A stretch of DNA of 64,000 nucleotides from Dryocola sp032051265 (GCA_032051265.1 DAMBYU010000006.1:326830-390829); one strand, 5' to 3'. Positions 46,528 to 56,372 are shown, counted from the stretch's first letter. Program-made: numbers and translations. The notes: generated from the sequence alone by a model not told the origin.

Positions 46528-47853
46528 ATGAGTTCGCTATATCAGTCAATGGTCGCCGTTATTGAGCAAACCATCACCCCACTGGCCGGGCGTCTCGGGC
46601 AGCAAAAGTACGTTATCGCCATTCGTGATGGCTTTACCGCAGCCCTGCCTTTTATGATCATCGGCTCGTTTATGCTGGTGTTTATCTTCCCGCCTTTCTC
46701 CGCAGATACCACTCTTGGTTTTGCGCGTGCCTGGCTTGATTTCTCTGAGACTTACCGCGAACAGCTGATGCTGCCTTTCAACCTCAGCATGGGCGTGATG
46801 ACCTTCTTCATTTCCGTGGGCATTGGCGCGAGCCTCGGGCGGCAGTTTAATCTCGATCCGGTGATGTCCGGCCTGCTGGCCTTTATGGCCTTTCTGCTGG
46901 TGGCCGCACCTTATGCCGACGGAAAAATCTCTACCCAGTACCTGTCCGGGCAAGGGATCTTCACGGCGCTGATCACCGCCATGTACTCCACCCGTATGTA
47001 CGCATGGCTTAAGCAAAACAACATCACTATTCGCCTGCCAAAAGAGGTGCCGACCGGCGTTGCACGCTCGTTTGAGATCCTTATTCCGGTGCTGGTGGTG
47101 ATTGGGACGCTGCATCCGCTGAACCTGTTTATCGAAGCGCAAACCGGCATGATCATGCCGCAGGCAATTATGCACCTGCTGGAACCGCTGGTTTCCGCGT
47201 CGGATTCACTGCCAGCGATCCTGCTGTCTGTGCTGCTGTGCCAGATCTTCTGGTTTGCGGGCATCCACGGCTCGCTGATCGTTACCGGCATTATGAACCC
47301 GTTCTGGATGGCCAACCTGTCGGCAAACCAGGCGGCACTGGCCGCGGGCGCGGCGCTTCCGCATGTCTACCTGCAAGGGTTCTGGGATCACTATTTGCTG
47401 ATTGGCGGCGTTGGCTCCACCCTACCGCTGGCTTTCCTGCTGCTGCGCAGCCGCGCCGCACACCTGCGTACCATCGGCAAAATGGGCATAGTGCCAAGCT
47501 TCTTCAACATCAACGAACCGATTCTGTTCGGCGCGCCAATCATCATGAACCCGATGCTGTTTATCCCGTTCGTTTTCGTGCCGTTGATTAACGCCTGCCT
47601 TGCTTATACGGCTACAAAACTCGGCTGGCTTGCACAGGTTGTTTCCCTCACGCCGTGGACAACGCCTGCGCCAATTGGTGCTTCATGGGCGGCAAACTGG
47701 GCGCTAAGTCCGGTAGTGATGTGCGTTATCTGTATGGTGATGTCGGCTCTGATGTATCTGCCATTCCTGCGCGCCTACGAGCGCTCCCTGCTGAAAACAG
47801 AAGAAGAAAAAACGCAAAACCTGACAACAGCTACCGCAGATGCCAACGCATAA
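46528..47853 (+). CDS. PTS lactose/cellobiose-family IIC permease
   Basis: A 441-residue inner-membrane permease that imports and, with IIB, phosphorylates a disaccharide. About ten transmembrane segments are visible. Family landmarks are LPFMIIGSFMLV near the N-terminus, FWFAGIHGSLIVTGIMNPFW in the middle and FNINEPILFGAPIIMNP late, which carries the substrate-binding NEP motif. The exact sugar (cellobiose, chitobiose or another beta-glucoside) cannot be told. It lies 12 bp after the IIB gene. Confidence 0.93.
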   Translation: MSSLYQSMVAVIEQTITPLAGRLGQQKYVIAIRDGFTAALPFMIIGSFMLVFIFPPFSADTTLGFARAWLDFSETYREQLMLPFNLSMGVMTFFISVGIGASLGRQFNLDPVMSGLLAFMAFLLVAAPYADGKISTQYLSGQGIFTALITAMYSTRMYAWLKQNNITIRLPKEVPTGVARSFEILIPVLVVIGTLHPLNLFIEAQTGMIMPQAIMHLLEPLVSASDSLPAILLSVLLCQIFWFAGIHGSLIVTGIMNPFWMANLSANQAALAAGAALPHVYLQGFWDHYLLIGGVGSTLPLAFLLLRSRAAHLRTIGKMGIVPSFFNINEPILFGAPIIMNPMLFIPFVFVPLINACLAYTATKLGWLAQVVSLTPWTTPAPIGASWAANWALSPVVMCVICMVMSALMYLPFLRAYERSLLKTEEEKTQNLTTATADANA

Positions 47854-47890
47854 CAGCGGCAGTTAATGACCCATAACTCTGGAAAGCACG

Positions 47891-48193
47891 ATGATTGATT
47901 TAGAAGAAGCAGTAATGGAAATAATTATGAATGCCGGCCAGGCCCGGAGCCTTTGTTTCGAGGCGCTGCAGGCCGCACGCAAAGGCGGTGTGGATGAGGC
48001 TAAAAGTTTATTGCGCGAGGCGGATGGTTATTCACGCCAGGCCCATCTGATGCAAACCAAACTGATTGAGCAGGATGCCGGCGAAGCCAAACAGCCAATG
48101 ACGTTAATTATGGTCCATGCCCAGGACCATTTAATGACCTCGATGCTGGCCCGCGAGCTGTCTGAAGAGATTATTCATCTTTACCAGCGTTAA
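47891..48193 (+). CDS. PTS lactose/cellobiose-family IIA component
   Basis: A 100-residue helical phosphocarrier that accepts phosphate from HPr and passes it to IIB. The phosphorylated His is His76 in IMVHAQDHLMT, aligned with His89 of ChbA; SGQARS-like NAGQARSLCFEAL at the N-terminus is also typical. It lies 37 bp after the IIC gene. The 169-bp interval that follows may hold a terminator or promoter before the porin gene. Confidence 0.93.
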   Translation: MIDLEEAVMEIIMNAGQARSLCFEALQAARKGGVDEAKSLLREADGYSRQAHLMQTKLIEQDAGEAKQPMTLIMVHAQDHLMTSMLARELSEEIIHLYQR

Positions 48194-48362
48194 GACCGCC
48201 TTATTAAACAGTTAAAATGGAGAACTTATTACGTAGATATTTTTAATTAAGCACCTTCCGATTACAGCACAGAAATAAACTCGTCTGGCGGCGCAATTAA
48301 TAGACCGCCCGGAACGGGATAGTCATTGTCTGAAAATATAACTAACTAAAGTTGAGATGATT

Positions 48363-49745
48363 ATGAAACTTTTTAAACAACTGCCGTTGACCCTGGCGGT
48401 TATCGCCACCCTTTGCCCAATTTCTGCCTTTGCTCAGGAATTTACTCAGGAACAAATCGATCAGATCGTGGCAAGAGCGGTGGATAAAGCTCTGACAGAT
48501 CGCGAAGCAAAAATGGATGCCGCAAGGCAGGCAAAAAATGATCCGCTCGTGACGCCAGAAGCTCCGGCCCCGGATACGCCGGACCTGGCTATTCCCTATG
48601 GCGTGAAGTTTACCGGCTACGCTCGTTACGGCGCGCATTTCCAGGCGGGCGATCAGAAATATATTGGGGTTGATGGTTCCTATAACGGTTCATCAGCCAT
48701 TGGTCGCCTGGGCAACGAAGGCAACGGCGGCGAATTCCAGCTAACCAAAGCGTTTAAGAGCGAAGCCGGGGCTATCTGGGATGTGGGCGTAATGTTCGAC
48801 CACTGGGGCGATGAGGTTAACCTTAAAAAGGCTTACGCAGGCGTAACGAACCTGTTTGCCTCGCAGCCAAACGCTTATTTCTGGGCAGGCCGCGACTTCC
48901 ACCAGCGTCCGCAACAGGGCATCAACGACTACTTCTTCATGAACCACGACGGCCAGGGCGCCGGGGTGAAAAACTTCGATCTTGGCTTTGCGCAGTTAGA
49001 CCTGGCCGCGGTAGCCTCGGTAGAATCCTGTAACCCGGAACTGGTTGAGGATGGCGATAATCCATCGCGCATCTCCTGTACCGGCAGCTCCGGCACGGGT
49101 GATAAAGGCAACTACGCGGCAACCTCAAAACTGCACGGCATCAAATTTGGGCCGATCGACTTTGAGCTGTACGCCAACTATGGCTTTGATTCTAAAGCCA
49201 TCGACAGCGACGAAAGATCCAAAGCCTGGCAGGCGGCGGTAGTGCTCAGCCACACCGGTGAAAATAGTCTGAACAAAGTGATTGCCCGCTATTCCGACCA
49301 TTCGGATAACAGCGTTTATAACAAAACCAACGGGCTGCATACGGTCTATACCAGCTTCGAGGGCAGCTATAAATTTACGCAGCAGGCTCAGATTGAATAC
49401 CTGCTGGCCTTCCATGATTACGACAACGACGAACAAACTCAGGACAACCGCCGCAACTATGGCGTTATTGTTCGCCCGATGTATTTCTGGAACGACGTGC
49501 ACTCAACCTGGCTTGAGGGGGGGTATCAGCGCGTGGATTACGAAAATGACGGCGACAACAAAGGCTGGAAGCTGACGCTTTCCCAGAATATCTCCATCGC
49601 CATGGGGCCTGAATTCCGTCCAATGCTGCGCTTCTATGTCACCGGCGGGCAGGTTGAAAATAACCATACCACACGCGTTGCGGGTGAAGAGGAGACACAG
49701 CTCGATTCATTTAACGTAGGCGCAATGTGGGAAGCCTGGTTCTGA
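48363..49745 (+). CDS. Carbohydrate-specific outer-membrane porin (LamB/ScrY/BglH type)
   Basis: A 460-residue outer-membrane sugar channel. It has a signal peptide (MKLFKQLPLTLAVIATLCPISAFA), then a helical coiled-coil-like N-terminal extension (about 25-70) like that of ScrY. The 18-strand barrel begins at YGVKFTGYARYGAHF and ends with the terminal aromatic WEAWF. Maltoporin landmarks are present, such as GRLGNEGNGGEFQL and WAGRDFHQRPQQGINDYFF. An in-frame ATG 6 bp upstream is possible. It would bring the sugar of the adjacent PTS into the periplasm. Confidence 0.92.
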   Translation: MKLFKQLPLTLAVIATLCPISAFAQEFTQEQIDQIVARAVDKALTDREAKMDAARQAKNDPLVTPEAPAPDTPDLAIPYGVKFTGYARYGAHFQAGDQKYIGVDGSYNGSSAIGRLGNEGNGGEFQLTKAFKSEAGAIWDVGVMFDHWGDEVNLKKAYAGVTNLFASQPNAYFWAGRDFHQRPQQGINDYFFMNHDGQGAGVKNFDLGFAQLDLAAVASVESCNPELVEDGDNPSRISCTGSSGTGDKGNYAATSKLHGIKFGPIDFELYANYGFDSKAIDSDERSKAWQAAVVLSHTGENSLNKVIARYSDHSDNSVYNKTNGLHTVYTSFEGSYKFTQQAQIEYLLAFHDYDNDEQTQDNRRNYGVIVRPMYFWNDVHSTWLEGGYQRVDYENDGDNKGWKLTLSQNISIAMGPEFRPMLRFYVTGGQVENNHTTRVAGEEETQLDSFNVGAMWEAWF

Positions 49746-49763
49746 TTATTTAACCGCTGTAGT

Positions 49764-49793
49764 CAGGGACGGATAACGTTATTTCCGTTCCTG
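49764..49793 (+). terminator. Hairpin after the porin gene
   Basis: A 10-bp stem with one G-T pair, 49764-49773 with 49784-49793 (CAGGGACGGA/TCCGTTCCTG). There is no strong T-run. The rest of the interval up to 49990 shows nothing further. Confidence 0.45.
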
Positions 49794-49990
49794 ATTGTTA
49801 ACCTGTATTACGTTCCTGAGACCTGATGTCGCGCACGGATATTAACCTTATTTTATTAGCGACACGGATTTGCCAAATATCGGGCAGTTGTACCCTCACT
49901 CCTTTTTTCAGGCAAATCCGTTTTCTCCCTCATTACCGGGCCCGTTAATTAATGCTTCCGGTTCCGTGCGGGCGGTTCTATGCTTAAGCC

Positions 49991-51262
49991 ATGGAGAAAA
50001 TAGCTGAATTAAAACGAACCAAGCGCCTTGCGCTTTCCCTGCTGCTGATTGCCGCAGCGGTTTTTGTAACCACTCTCTTTTTACCCCCTAACTTCTGGGT
50101 AAGCGGGCTGAAAGCCATTGCCGAAGCGGCGATGGTGGGCGCGCTTGCCGACTGGTTCGCCGTGGTGGCGCTGTTCCGCCGCGTGCCTATCCCGTTTATC
50201 GCGCGCCATACGGCGATTATTCCCCGTAATAAAGATCGTATCGGCGAAAATCTCGGCTATTTTGTGCAGGAGAAGTTCCTTGATACCCAGTCGCTTATCA
50301 CCCTGATTCGTCGCTATGAACCGGCGCAGATGATCGGCGTCTGGTTCAGCAAGCCGGATAACGCCCAACGGGTGGGGCAACATCTGCTGCAGGTGATGGG
50401 CGGTTTTCTGGATATGACGGACGACGCGCGGATTCAGGGGCTTCTGCGCCGCGCGGTGCATAAAGCGATAGATAAGGTCGATCTTAGCTACTCCAGCGCC
50501 CTGCTGCTGGAGAGTTTGACGAAAAATAATCGTCATCAGGCCTTACTGGATTCATTAATTGCCCAACTGCTAACGCTCCTCAACCGAGAAAGCACCCGGG
50601 AGCTTATCGCCCGCCAGATTGTGCACTGGCTGGAAACAGAGCATCCACGCAAGTCTAAAGTCCTGCCGACGGAGTGGCTGGGCGAACACAGCGCCGACCT
50701 GGTCGCCAGCGCGGTAAATTCTATGCTTGATGATATCAGTGAGGATCAGGGCCACCAGCTTCGCCTGGCGTTTGACCGCGCCACGTTCAAACTTATCGAT
50801 AAGCTAAAAAGCGACCCGGAGATGGCGGAAAAAGCGGAAAACATCAAAAGCTATCTGAAGGAAGACGAAGCATTTAACCGTTACCTGGGCGAGCTGTGGG
50901 GCGATTTACGCCGCTGGCTAAAAGAGGATATGAACAGCGAAGATTCGCGTATCAGGCAGCGGATTGCCGAAGCCGGGCAGTGGTTTGGAGAAACGTTAAC
51001 AGGAGACAGCGCCCTGCGCGCCTCGCTGAACGAGCATCTTGAGCAAGCGGCCAGAAAAGTCGCACCGGAGTTTGCGGCATTTCTCACAAAACACATCAGC
51101 GATACGGTGAAAAGCTGGGACGCCCGCGATATGTCGCAGCAGATAGAACTCAATATCGGCAAAGATCTGCAGTTTATCCGCATCAACGGTACGCTGGTGG
51201 GCGGCTCGATTGGGCTGGTGCTCTATCTGCTGACCCAGATCCCCGCGCTGCTGAATTTTTAA
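49991..51262 (+). CDS. yjiN: DUF445 inner-membrane protein YjiN
   Basis: A 423-residue protein with hydrophobic segments at both ends (about 13-32 and 400-422) and a large helical middle domain. The stretch AMVGALADWFAVVALFRR near the N-terminus is the family hallmark. Sequence and length fit E. coli YjiN (426), which has no known function. It is in a different place from E. coli. It converges with the YncE-like gene. Confidence 0.88.
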   Translation: MEKIAELKRTKRLALSLLLIAAAVFVTTLFLPPNFWVSGLKAIAEAAMVGALADWFAVVALFRRVPIPFIARHTAIIPRNKDRIGENLGYFVQEKFLDTQSLITLIRRYEPAQMIGVWFSKPDNAQRVGQHLLQVMGGFLDMTDDARIQGLLRRAVHKAIDKVDLSYSSALLLESLTKNNRHQALLDSLIAQLLTLLNRESTRELIARQIVHWLETEHPRKSKVLPTEWLGEHSADLVASAVNSMLDDISEDQGHQLRLAFDRATFKLIDKLKSDPEMAEKAENIKSYLKEDEAFNRYLGELWGDLRRWLKEDMNSEDSRIRQRIAEAGQWFGETLTGDSALRASLNEHLEQAARKVAPEFAAFLTKHISDTVKSWDARDMSQQIELNIGKDLQFIRINGTLVGGSIGLVLYLLTQIPALLNF

Positions 51263-51288
51263 GGTGGATGCGAAAGCACACCCACCTT
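51261..51288. terminator. Hairpin between yjiN and the yncE-like gene
   Basis: AAGGTGG (51261-51267) pairs with CCACCTT (51282-51288), with an inner TGC-GAAA-GCA stem. It lies between convergent stops and is a probable shared terminator. Confidence 0.55.
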
Positions 51289-51296
51289 AAATTTGC

Positions 51297-52376
51297 TTAC
51301 AGCAGCGCTAAAGGAACGCGAACAATGCTGTCCGGGCCTTTGGTGGAGTGATCTTTATTAAAGCCCTGCTTCACCGTGACGTACAGCGTCTGCCCGTCCG
51401 CTGAGAGCAGCAGGCTGTTCGGGTGTGGCGGCAGGCTCAGCGCCTTCTTCACCGCGTAGGTGTTGGCATCAAGGATCAACAGCTTGCCGGATTCACGCTG
51501 GGTGAGGTAAATCTCGTTACGTTTGGCATTAAACTTCACCGCTAACGTATCGCCCGTTTCCAGGTTCTTCAGCACCTTGCCGGTGTTGATATCCAGCACC
51601 AGCGTGGTTTTCGCTTGCGAGTTATCGGTCACGAACAGGCGGCCCGTTGCCGGATCTTCCGCAAAATTAAGCAGCAGGGCTTCTTTCTCGCCGAGCGGTT
51701 TCCAGCGCTTTTCAATACGGTTTGTTTTCGGGTTGATCACCAGAATTTCACCGCCGCCGTTGGCGGCATAGATACGCTGCGTCTGCTCAGAATAGAGCAG
51801 GCCGGTTACCCATTTTCCTGCGTTATTGATACGTTTTTTCAGCTTCAGCGTTTTCGCCTCAACCACCCAGATTACCCCCGGATCGGCCACGCCGCCGATA
51901 TACAGCAGGCCATCATGCAAGATGATTTCACGCGCGCCATAAGGGAAGCCTTCCTTATTACGTTCGCTGAACATCAGGCGGTTAAGAACTTTGCCGTCTT
52001 CAACGTTAATGGCGCTGATGCCGCCGTCCAGCGAGTTGGTGACATATAAGGTTTTGCTCGGCGGGTCCATCACCGCACCAAAGTTCTTCAGATCGGTATG
52101 CGCCTGGCCAATGGTCCTGAGCGAAACGGGATCCAGCTTGTAGACCACGCCGCCCTGCACATCTTTGAAGCCCTGCGCGGTGGCGACATACAGCGCACCG
52201 TTCTGCTGGCTTATCGCCATTTCGTATACGCCTTCGGAGAGCTCGCGCTGCTCTAAAGGACGCTTTTGTTCTTCCGCAGCAACCAGCGTTGGTTTTGCCG
52301 TGCTAGCCTTATGCGCGCTACACCCTGTCAGCGCCAGGGCGATTAGCGCAGCCAGCGCCGTTGTTCTTTTAGTCAT
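51297..52376 (-). CDS. YncE-like beta-propeller lipoprotein
   Basis: A 359-residue extracytoplasmic protein of the YncE/YVTN seven-bladed propeller family. The ATG at 52376, behind AAGGATC, starts a lipoprotein signal with lipobox ALTGC (Cys about 19), unlike E. coli YncE, which has a cleaved Sec signal. Repeats such as TLYVTNSLDGGISAIN and PNSLLLSADGQTLYVTVKQ are typical. A candidate Fur box lies about 90 bp upstream, in line with the iron control of yncE in E. coli. Its function is unknown. Confidence 0.85.
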   Translation of the reverse strand: MTKRTTALAALIALALTGCSAHKASTAKPTLVAAEEQKRPLEQRELSEGVYEMAISQQNGALYVATAQGFKDVQGGVVYKLDPVSLRTIGQAHTDLKNFGAVMDPPSKTLYVTNSLDGGISAINVEDGKVLNRLMFSERNKEGFPYGAREIILHDGLLYIGGVADPGVIWVVEAKTLKLKKRINNAGKWVTGLLYSEQTQRIYAANGGGEILVINPKTNRIEKRWKPLGEKEALLLNFAEDPATGRLFVTDNSQAKTTLVLDINTGKVLKNLETGDTLAVKFNAKRNEIYLTQRESGKLLILDANTYAVKKALSLPPHPNSLLLSADGQTLYVTVKQGFNKDHSTKGPDSIVRVPLALL

Positions 52377-52464
52377 TATTGATCCTTTCCCGTCTGAATG
52401 AGGAACCTGCAGCGTTGCCGCAAGCCGGACAGAGCCCGGCAAAACCACGCCCCCAAATGCAAAT

Positions 52465-52483
52465 GAGAAAGATAATCATTTAT
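52465..52483. promoter_or_regulatory. Candidate Fur box
   Basis: GAGAAAGATAATCATTTAT matches the 19-bp Fur consensus (GATAATGATAATCATTATC) at 14 positions, including the whole core GATAATCATT. It lies in the 371-bp divergent interval between the yncE-like gene and the FAD-binding protein gene. Nothing else is recognised in that interval. Confidence 0.6.
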
Positions 52484-52747
52484 TAATTCGATGTAAAACT
52501 ATATCGCTGAATAATCCTGCTTTTTTCTTTACCTGCCCGTGCCTTATCAGGATAAGGATCTGGCAGTTATTCGTTTATCGCTCCACAAGACAAAGGTGGG
52601 CTGTGCGAGTTGGCTCATTAAGCGTTTTCTACCACACTTATCCTGCAGGGATTTTAGTTTCCATTGATGCTTTTCATGGCTTTCGCCCTGGCGTTAAACC
52701 AGATCACGACAGATAAATGGACAAGATAAAAAGAGGAGTGAGCATCG

Positions 52748-54358
52748 ATGAAAAAGATCGCCATTATCGGCGCAGGGCCTACGGGGATTTATACTTTTTA
52801 TGCGCTGTTGAAGAACCAGCAGCCCCTTAGCGTTTTTATTTATGAACAGGCCCGTGAAGCGGGCGTTGGTATGCCTTACAGCCACGAAGAAACCTCAAAG
52901 ATGATGCTGGCCAACATCGCCAGTATTGAAATTCCTCCTGTTTTTGAAACCTACATCGACTGGCTGCGAAATCAAAATGCAGACCATCTGGCCCGCTATG
53001 GCGTCCAGCATGCTTCGCTGCATGTCCGCCAGTTCCTGCCGCGTATTCTCCTTGGCGAGTATTTCCGCGACCAGTTCCTGGAGCTGGTTAAGCAGGCAAA
53101 AGAGCACGGCTTTGAGGTGAACGTGCAGGAATCCTGCGAGGTTACCGATCTTGAGGCCACACCAGATGGTGTACGCCTGTGGGCGCAGGGGGAACAGGTA
53201 CCTGAGCTGTTCGATCTTGCCGTTATCGCCACCGGGCACGTCTGGCCAGACGAAAGTGAAGCTACACGCACCTTTTTTCCAAGCCCTTGGTCAGGATTGA
53301 TGGAGGCAACAATCCCGGCATGTAAAATCGGCATTATGGGCACATCGCTGAGCGCCATTGACGCAGCGATGGCTGTGGTTGTTCAGCACGGCGCGTTTGT
53401 AGAAACTGATAACGAACGCATGAAGTTCATTCCAAAGGCGGGAAGCGAAGCGCTTAAGATCGAGCTTATGTCCCGATCAGGTATCCTGCCGGAAGCCGAT
53501 TTTTACTGTCCGATCCCCTATGAACCTTTAAGCATCGTGACGGAAAATGCCATCGAAAAAGCAATAGCTGCCGGCTCGGACGGCCTGCTCGAGCGCGTCT
53601 TCAGGCTTATGGTTGAGGAGATTGAACTGGCAGATCCGTTATGGAGCGAACATATCTCGCTGCGAACGCTCAATGCCGACAGTTTTCCAGACGCCTGGTT
53701 TGCCGACAGGCATAAGCACGATCCGTTCCACTGGGCTGAAGCTAACCTTAATGAAGTTGAACATAATAAACGCGACAGGCGGACAGTACCCTGGCGCTAC
53801 GTTATTCTCCGACTGCACGAAGTCGTGCAGGACATCGTCCCCGCTCTTGATGAAAATGACCGAAAAAGGTTCGACTCGGGCCTCGCGCGGGTTTTCATCG
53901 ATAACTATGCGGCAATCCCTTCCCAGTCGATTCGCAGACTGCTGGCGTTACGCGAGGCCGGGATCATCAGTATTCTTGAGCTGGGACCAGATTATGAGAT
54001 GGAAGTTAAAGAGCGCCAGACCGTGATTTCCGTTGGGCAGAAAACGTATGAGTTCGATGTGTTTATCGATGCGCGGGGACAAAGGCCGCTGAAGACGAAA
54101 GACCTGCCGTTTCCGGCGTTAAGGGAGCAACTCCAGTCCTGCGGCGACGATATTCCCGATGTGGGTAATGATTACACTCTTCTCTCCCCCGCCAGCGTCC
54201 GCGGACGCATTGCGTTTGGTGCGTTGCCCTGGCTTATGCATGACCAGCCGTTTGTTCAGGGCCTTGTCGTCTGTGCAGAAATTGGCTCCGCCATCGCAAA
54301 GGCAATAGCGGAGCCAGCGTCACGCCCCCGCAGGCGGCTACCTTTTATTGATATGTGA
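52748..54358 (+). CDS. FAD/NAD(P)-binding protein
   Basis: A 536-residue flavoprotein. The N-terminal dinucleotide fold is IAIIGAGPTGIYTFYALL (GxGxxG), followed by EQAREAGVGMPYS, typical of the FAD_NAD_binding_9 group. A second nucleotide-binding stretch is at IGIMGTSLSAIDAAMAV (about residue 195), and FDVFIDARGQRP follows near the C-terminus. The reaction is unknown; relatives occur in siderophore and natural-product loci and as orphan oxidoreductases. It is a single gene. The Fur-like site upstream could also affect it. Confidence 0.85.
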   Translation: MKKIAIIGAGPTGIYTFYALLKNQQPLSVFIYEQAREAGVGMPYSHEETSKMMLANIASIEIPPVFETYIDWLRNQNADHLARYGVQHASLHVRQFLPRILLGEYFRDQFLELVKQAKEHGFEVNVQESCEVTDLEATPDGVRLWAQGEQVPELFDLAVIATGHVWPDESEATRTFFPSPWSGLMEATIPACKIGIMGTSLSAIDAAMAVVVQHGAFVETDNERMKFIPKAGSEALKIELMSRSGILPEADFYCPIPYEPLSIVTENAIEKAIAAGSDGLLERVFRLMVEEIELADPLWSEHISLRTLNADSFPDAWFADRHKHDPFHWAEANLNEVEHNKRDRRTVPWRYVILRLHEVVQDIVPALDENDRKRFDSGLARVFIDNYAAIPSQSIRRLLALREAGIISILELGPDYEMEVKERQTVISVGQKTYEFDVFIDARGQRPLKTKDLPFPALREQLQSCGDDIPDVGNDYTLLSPASVRGRIAFGALPWLMHDQPFVQGLVVCAEIGSAIAKAIAEPASRPRRRLPFIDM

Positions 54359-54482
54359 ATGAATGGAGTGAGCCTGTAGCGGGCTGGACCGCCCCTGGGC
54401 AACAGGCGAAATGCAGATGCTGCACCGGGGCGACAAAGCCCGCGATGCTGCCGGATCTCTGTACTTCTTACGCTCTGTGGGA

Positions 54483-55321
54483 CTACATATTACCGTCGGT
54501 TGAACGCGTTAGCTCTTCCCAGGCATCGATTTCTGCCGCATAAGCTTTTAGTTTATCGCGCACCAGGCCGAGTGCGTCACTTCCCAGCAGCAAATGCGCA
54601 GGTGGCTTGTCGCTATTAATGATGGCCATCATGGCCCTCGCCGCTCTGGCAGGATCCCCCAGTTGCTTACCGTTTTTCTCCTCTCGCGCCTGACGAACCG
54701 GATTGAACAAGGGATCATAATCGGGAATGGATCGGGGCGTTCTGATCATAGAACGTCCTGCCCAGTCAGTGCGGAAAGAACCCGGGGCGACGGCCGTCAC
54801 GGCAATATTAAAAGGTTTAAGCTCCTTACCTAATGCTTCAGATATACCTTCCAGAGCAAACTTGCTGCCGCAGTAATAAGCGATACCCGGCAGGGTAATG
54901 ATCCCACCCATCGAGGTTATATTGAGGATATGCCCGCGACGGCGCTTGCGCATATGAGGCAGCACCGCCTTTATCATCGCTACCGCGCCGAAGACGTTTA
55001 CGTCGAACTGCTGTTTCATTTCATCTAAGGGTGATTCTTCCATCACACCTTCATGGCCATAACCCGCATTGTTGACCAGCACGTCAATCGGACCGATCCT
55101 GGCCTCAACCTCAGCTACCACATCGTCTATTGAGGCAAAATCTGTCACATCCAGCATTCTCGCGAAGGCGCCTGTCGGGTCCAGCGCCTCAAAGGATACC
55201 TTTGCCGGTTCGTTACGCACCGTTCCCACGACGCGATGACCGCTTTTTAACGCTTCCTGAGCTAATGCCCGGCCAAAACCGCTGCTACGCCGGTAATAAA
55301 AATAATTTTTGCTGAAGACAT
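54483..55321 (-). pseudogene. Short-chain dehydrogenase/reductase gene with a frameshift near the start
   Basis: The ATG at 55321 has a good ribosome-binding site (GGGAG) and encodes MSSAKIIFITG, the start of a Rossmann fold. After about 11 codons (near 55286-55290) the frame is lost and hits TAG. Adding one base there restores the glycine-rich loop as TG.SSGFGRALAQEALKSGH and joins the long downstream frame to the stop at 54483. The rest looks healthy: VLVNNAGYGHEG, ITSMGG, and the catalytic YYCGSK. The open part alone (from 55229) lacks the cofactor loop and should be inactive. It could be a true one-base deletion or a sequencing error. It is divergent from an AraC regulator. Confidence 0.85.
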
Positions 55322-55418
55322 ACGGAACTCCCGTTAGTTAAGAGGCGTATGCATATTATTCTTTCAGGTGTTGGTTTTTTAGCCCGGATATTCTATTTTT
55401 ATTGCCTGTTTCTCTGAG

Positions 55419-56372
55419 ATGAAGTTTATGAGCGATAACCTTATTTACGATCGACAACGCACGATAGAGCTGCTTATGGCTTTGGCGCCGCAGGAGGGTT
55501 ACAACCTTACCCTCCTTCCCGGCGTTCGCTTCCTTCGCTCGGATCGCCCTCTGGCCCGCACACCCGTTCTCTACGATCCTGGTATCGTTATTGTGTGTCA
55601 GGGATCTAAAAAGGGCTATCTGGGGGATAAAACGTATCTGTATGACGAACAACACTATCTCGCGGTTTCTGTGCCTGTCCCTTTCGTGATGGAAACGGAT
55701 GCCTCGCCAGAACATCCGTTACTGGCCATATATTTACATCTGGATTTTCAACTCGCCGCCGAATTAATGGTACAGATAGACCGACAAGGAACAGCCTCAC
55801 CAACGGAAGCTCCCGACAGCATGATGTCCAGTCCCATGGACGACCCCCTGAAACTTTCAGTATTTCGCTTTCTCGAAGCAATGAGTGAACCAGTTGAGGC
55901 CGCAATACTTGGCCCGGCGCTGCTGCGCGAACTTTATTTTCGGGTTCTTACCGGCGCTCAGGGTAGCGTTATGCGTTCGGCGTTGGCGATGCGCGGACAA
56001 TTTGGAAAAATTGGCAAAGCGTTGCGCCGTATTCATGCCACCTATGCGCACCCTCTGAATCTTATCGATCTGGCTGAAGAGGCAGGGATGAGCGTATCGA
56101 CCTTCCATAACCATTTTAAGGCCATTACACGCACCTCTCCCATGCAATACGTGAAGTCGACACGCCTGCATCAGGCCCGGCTGCTGATGGTTCGCCAGGG
56201 GGTTACGGCGGCTGTTGCGAGTCAGGCGGTCGGGTATGAAAGCCCTTCGCAATTTAACCGTGAATTCAAGCGGCTGTTCGGGTTGCCCCCGGCCGAAGAG
56301 ACAAGGCGTATGCGCGCGAGCTTCGCTATACCGCCGGTTCATCCGTTGTCAGAGTTCGTATCTTCGCACTAG
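55419..56372 (+). CDS. AraC family transcriptional regulator
   Basis: A 317-residue regulator. The N-terminal domain (about 10-170) is the cupin-like AraC_N type, including GIVIVCQGSKKGYLGDKTY and LAVSVPVPF. The C-terminal double helix-turn-helix (about 205-300) has LAEEAGMSVSTFHNHFKAIT and the signature AVGYESPSQFNREFKRLFG. It is divergent from the SDR gene, a common pairing, so the SDR is its probable target. Start could also be the ATG at 55428. Confidence 0.9.
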   Translation: MKFMSDNLIYDRQRTIELLMALAPQEGYNLTLLPGVRFLRSDRPLARTPVLYDPGIVIVCQGSKKGYLGDKTYLYDEQHYLAVSVPVPFVMETDASPEHPLLAIYLHLDFQLAAELMVQIDRQGTASPTEAPDSMMSSPMDDPLKLSVFRFLEAMSEPVEAAILGPALLRELYFRVLTGAQGSVMRSALAMRGQFGKIGKALRRIHATYAHPLNLIDLAEEAGMSVSTFHNHFKAITRTSPMQYVKSTRLHQARLLMVRQGVTAAVASQAVGYESPSQFNREFKRLFGLPPAEETRRMRASFAIPPVHPLSEFVSSH

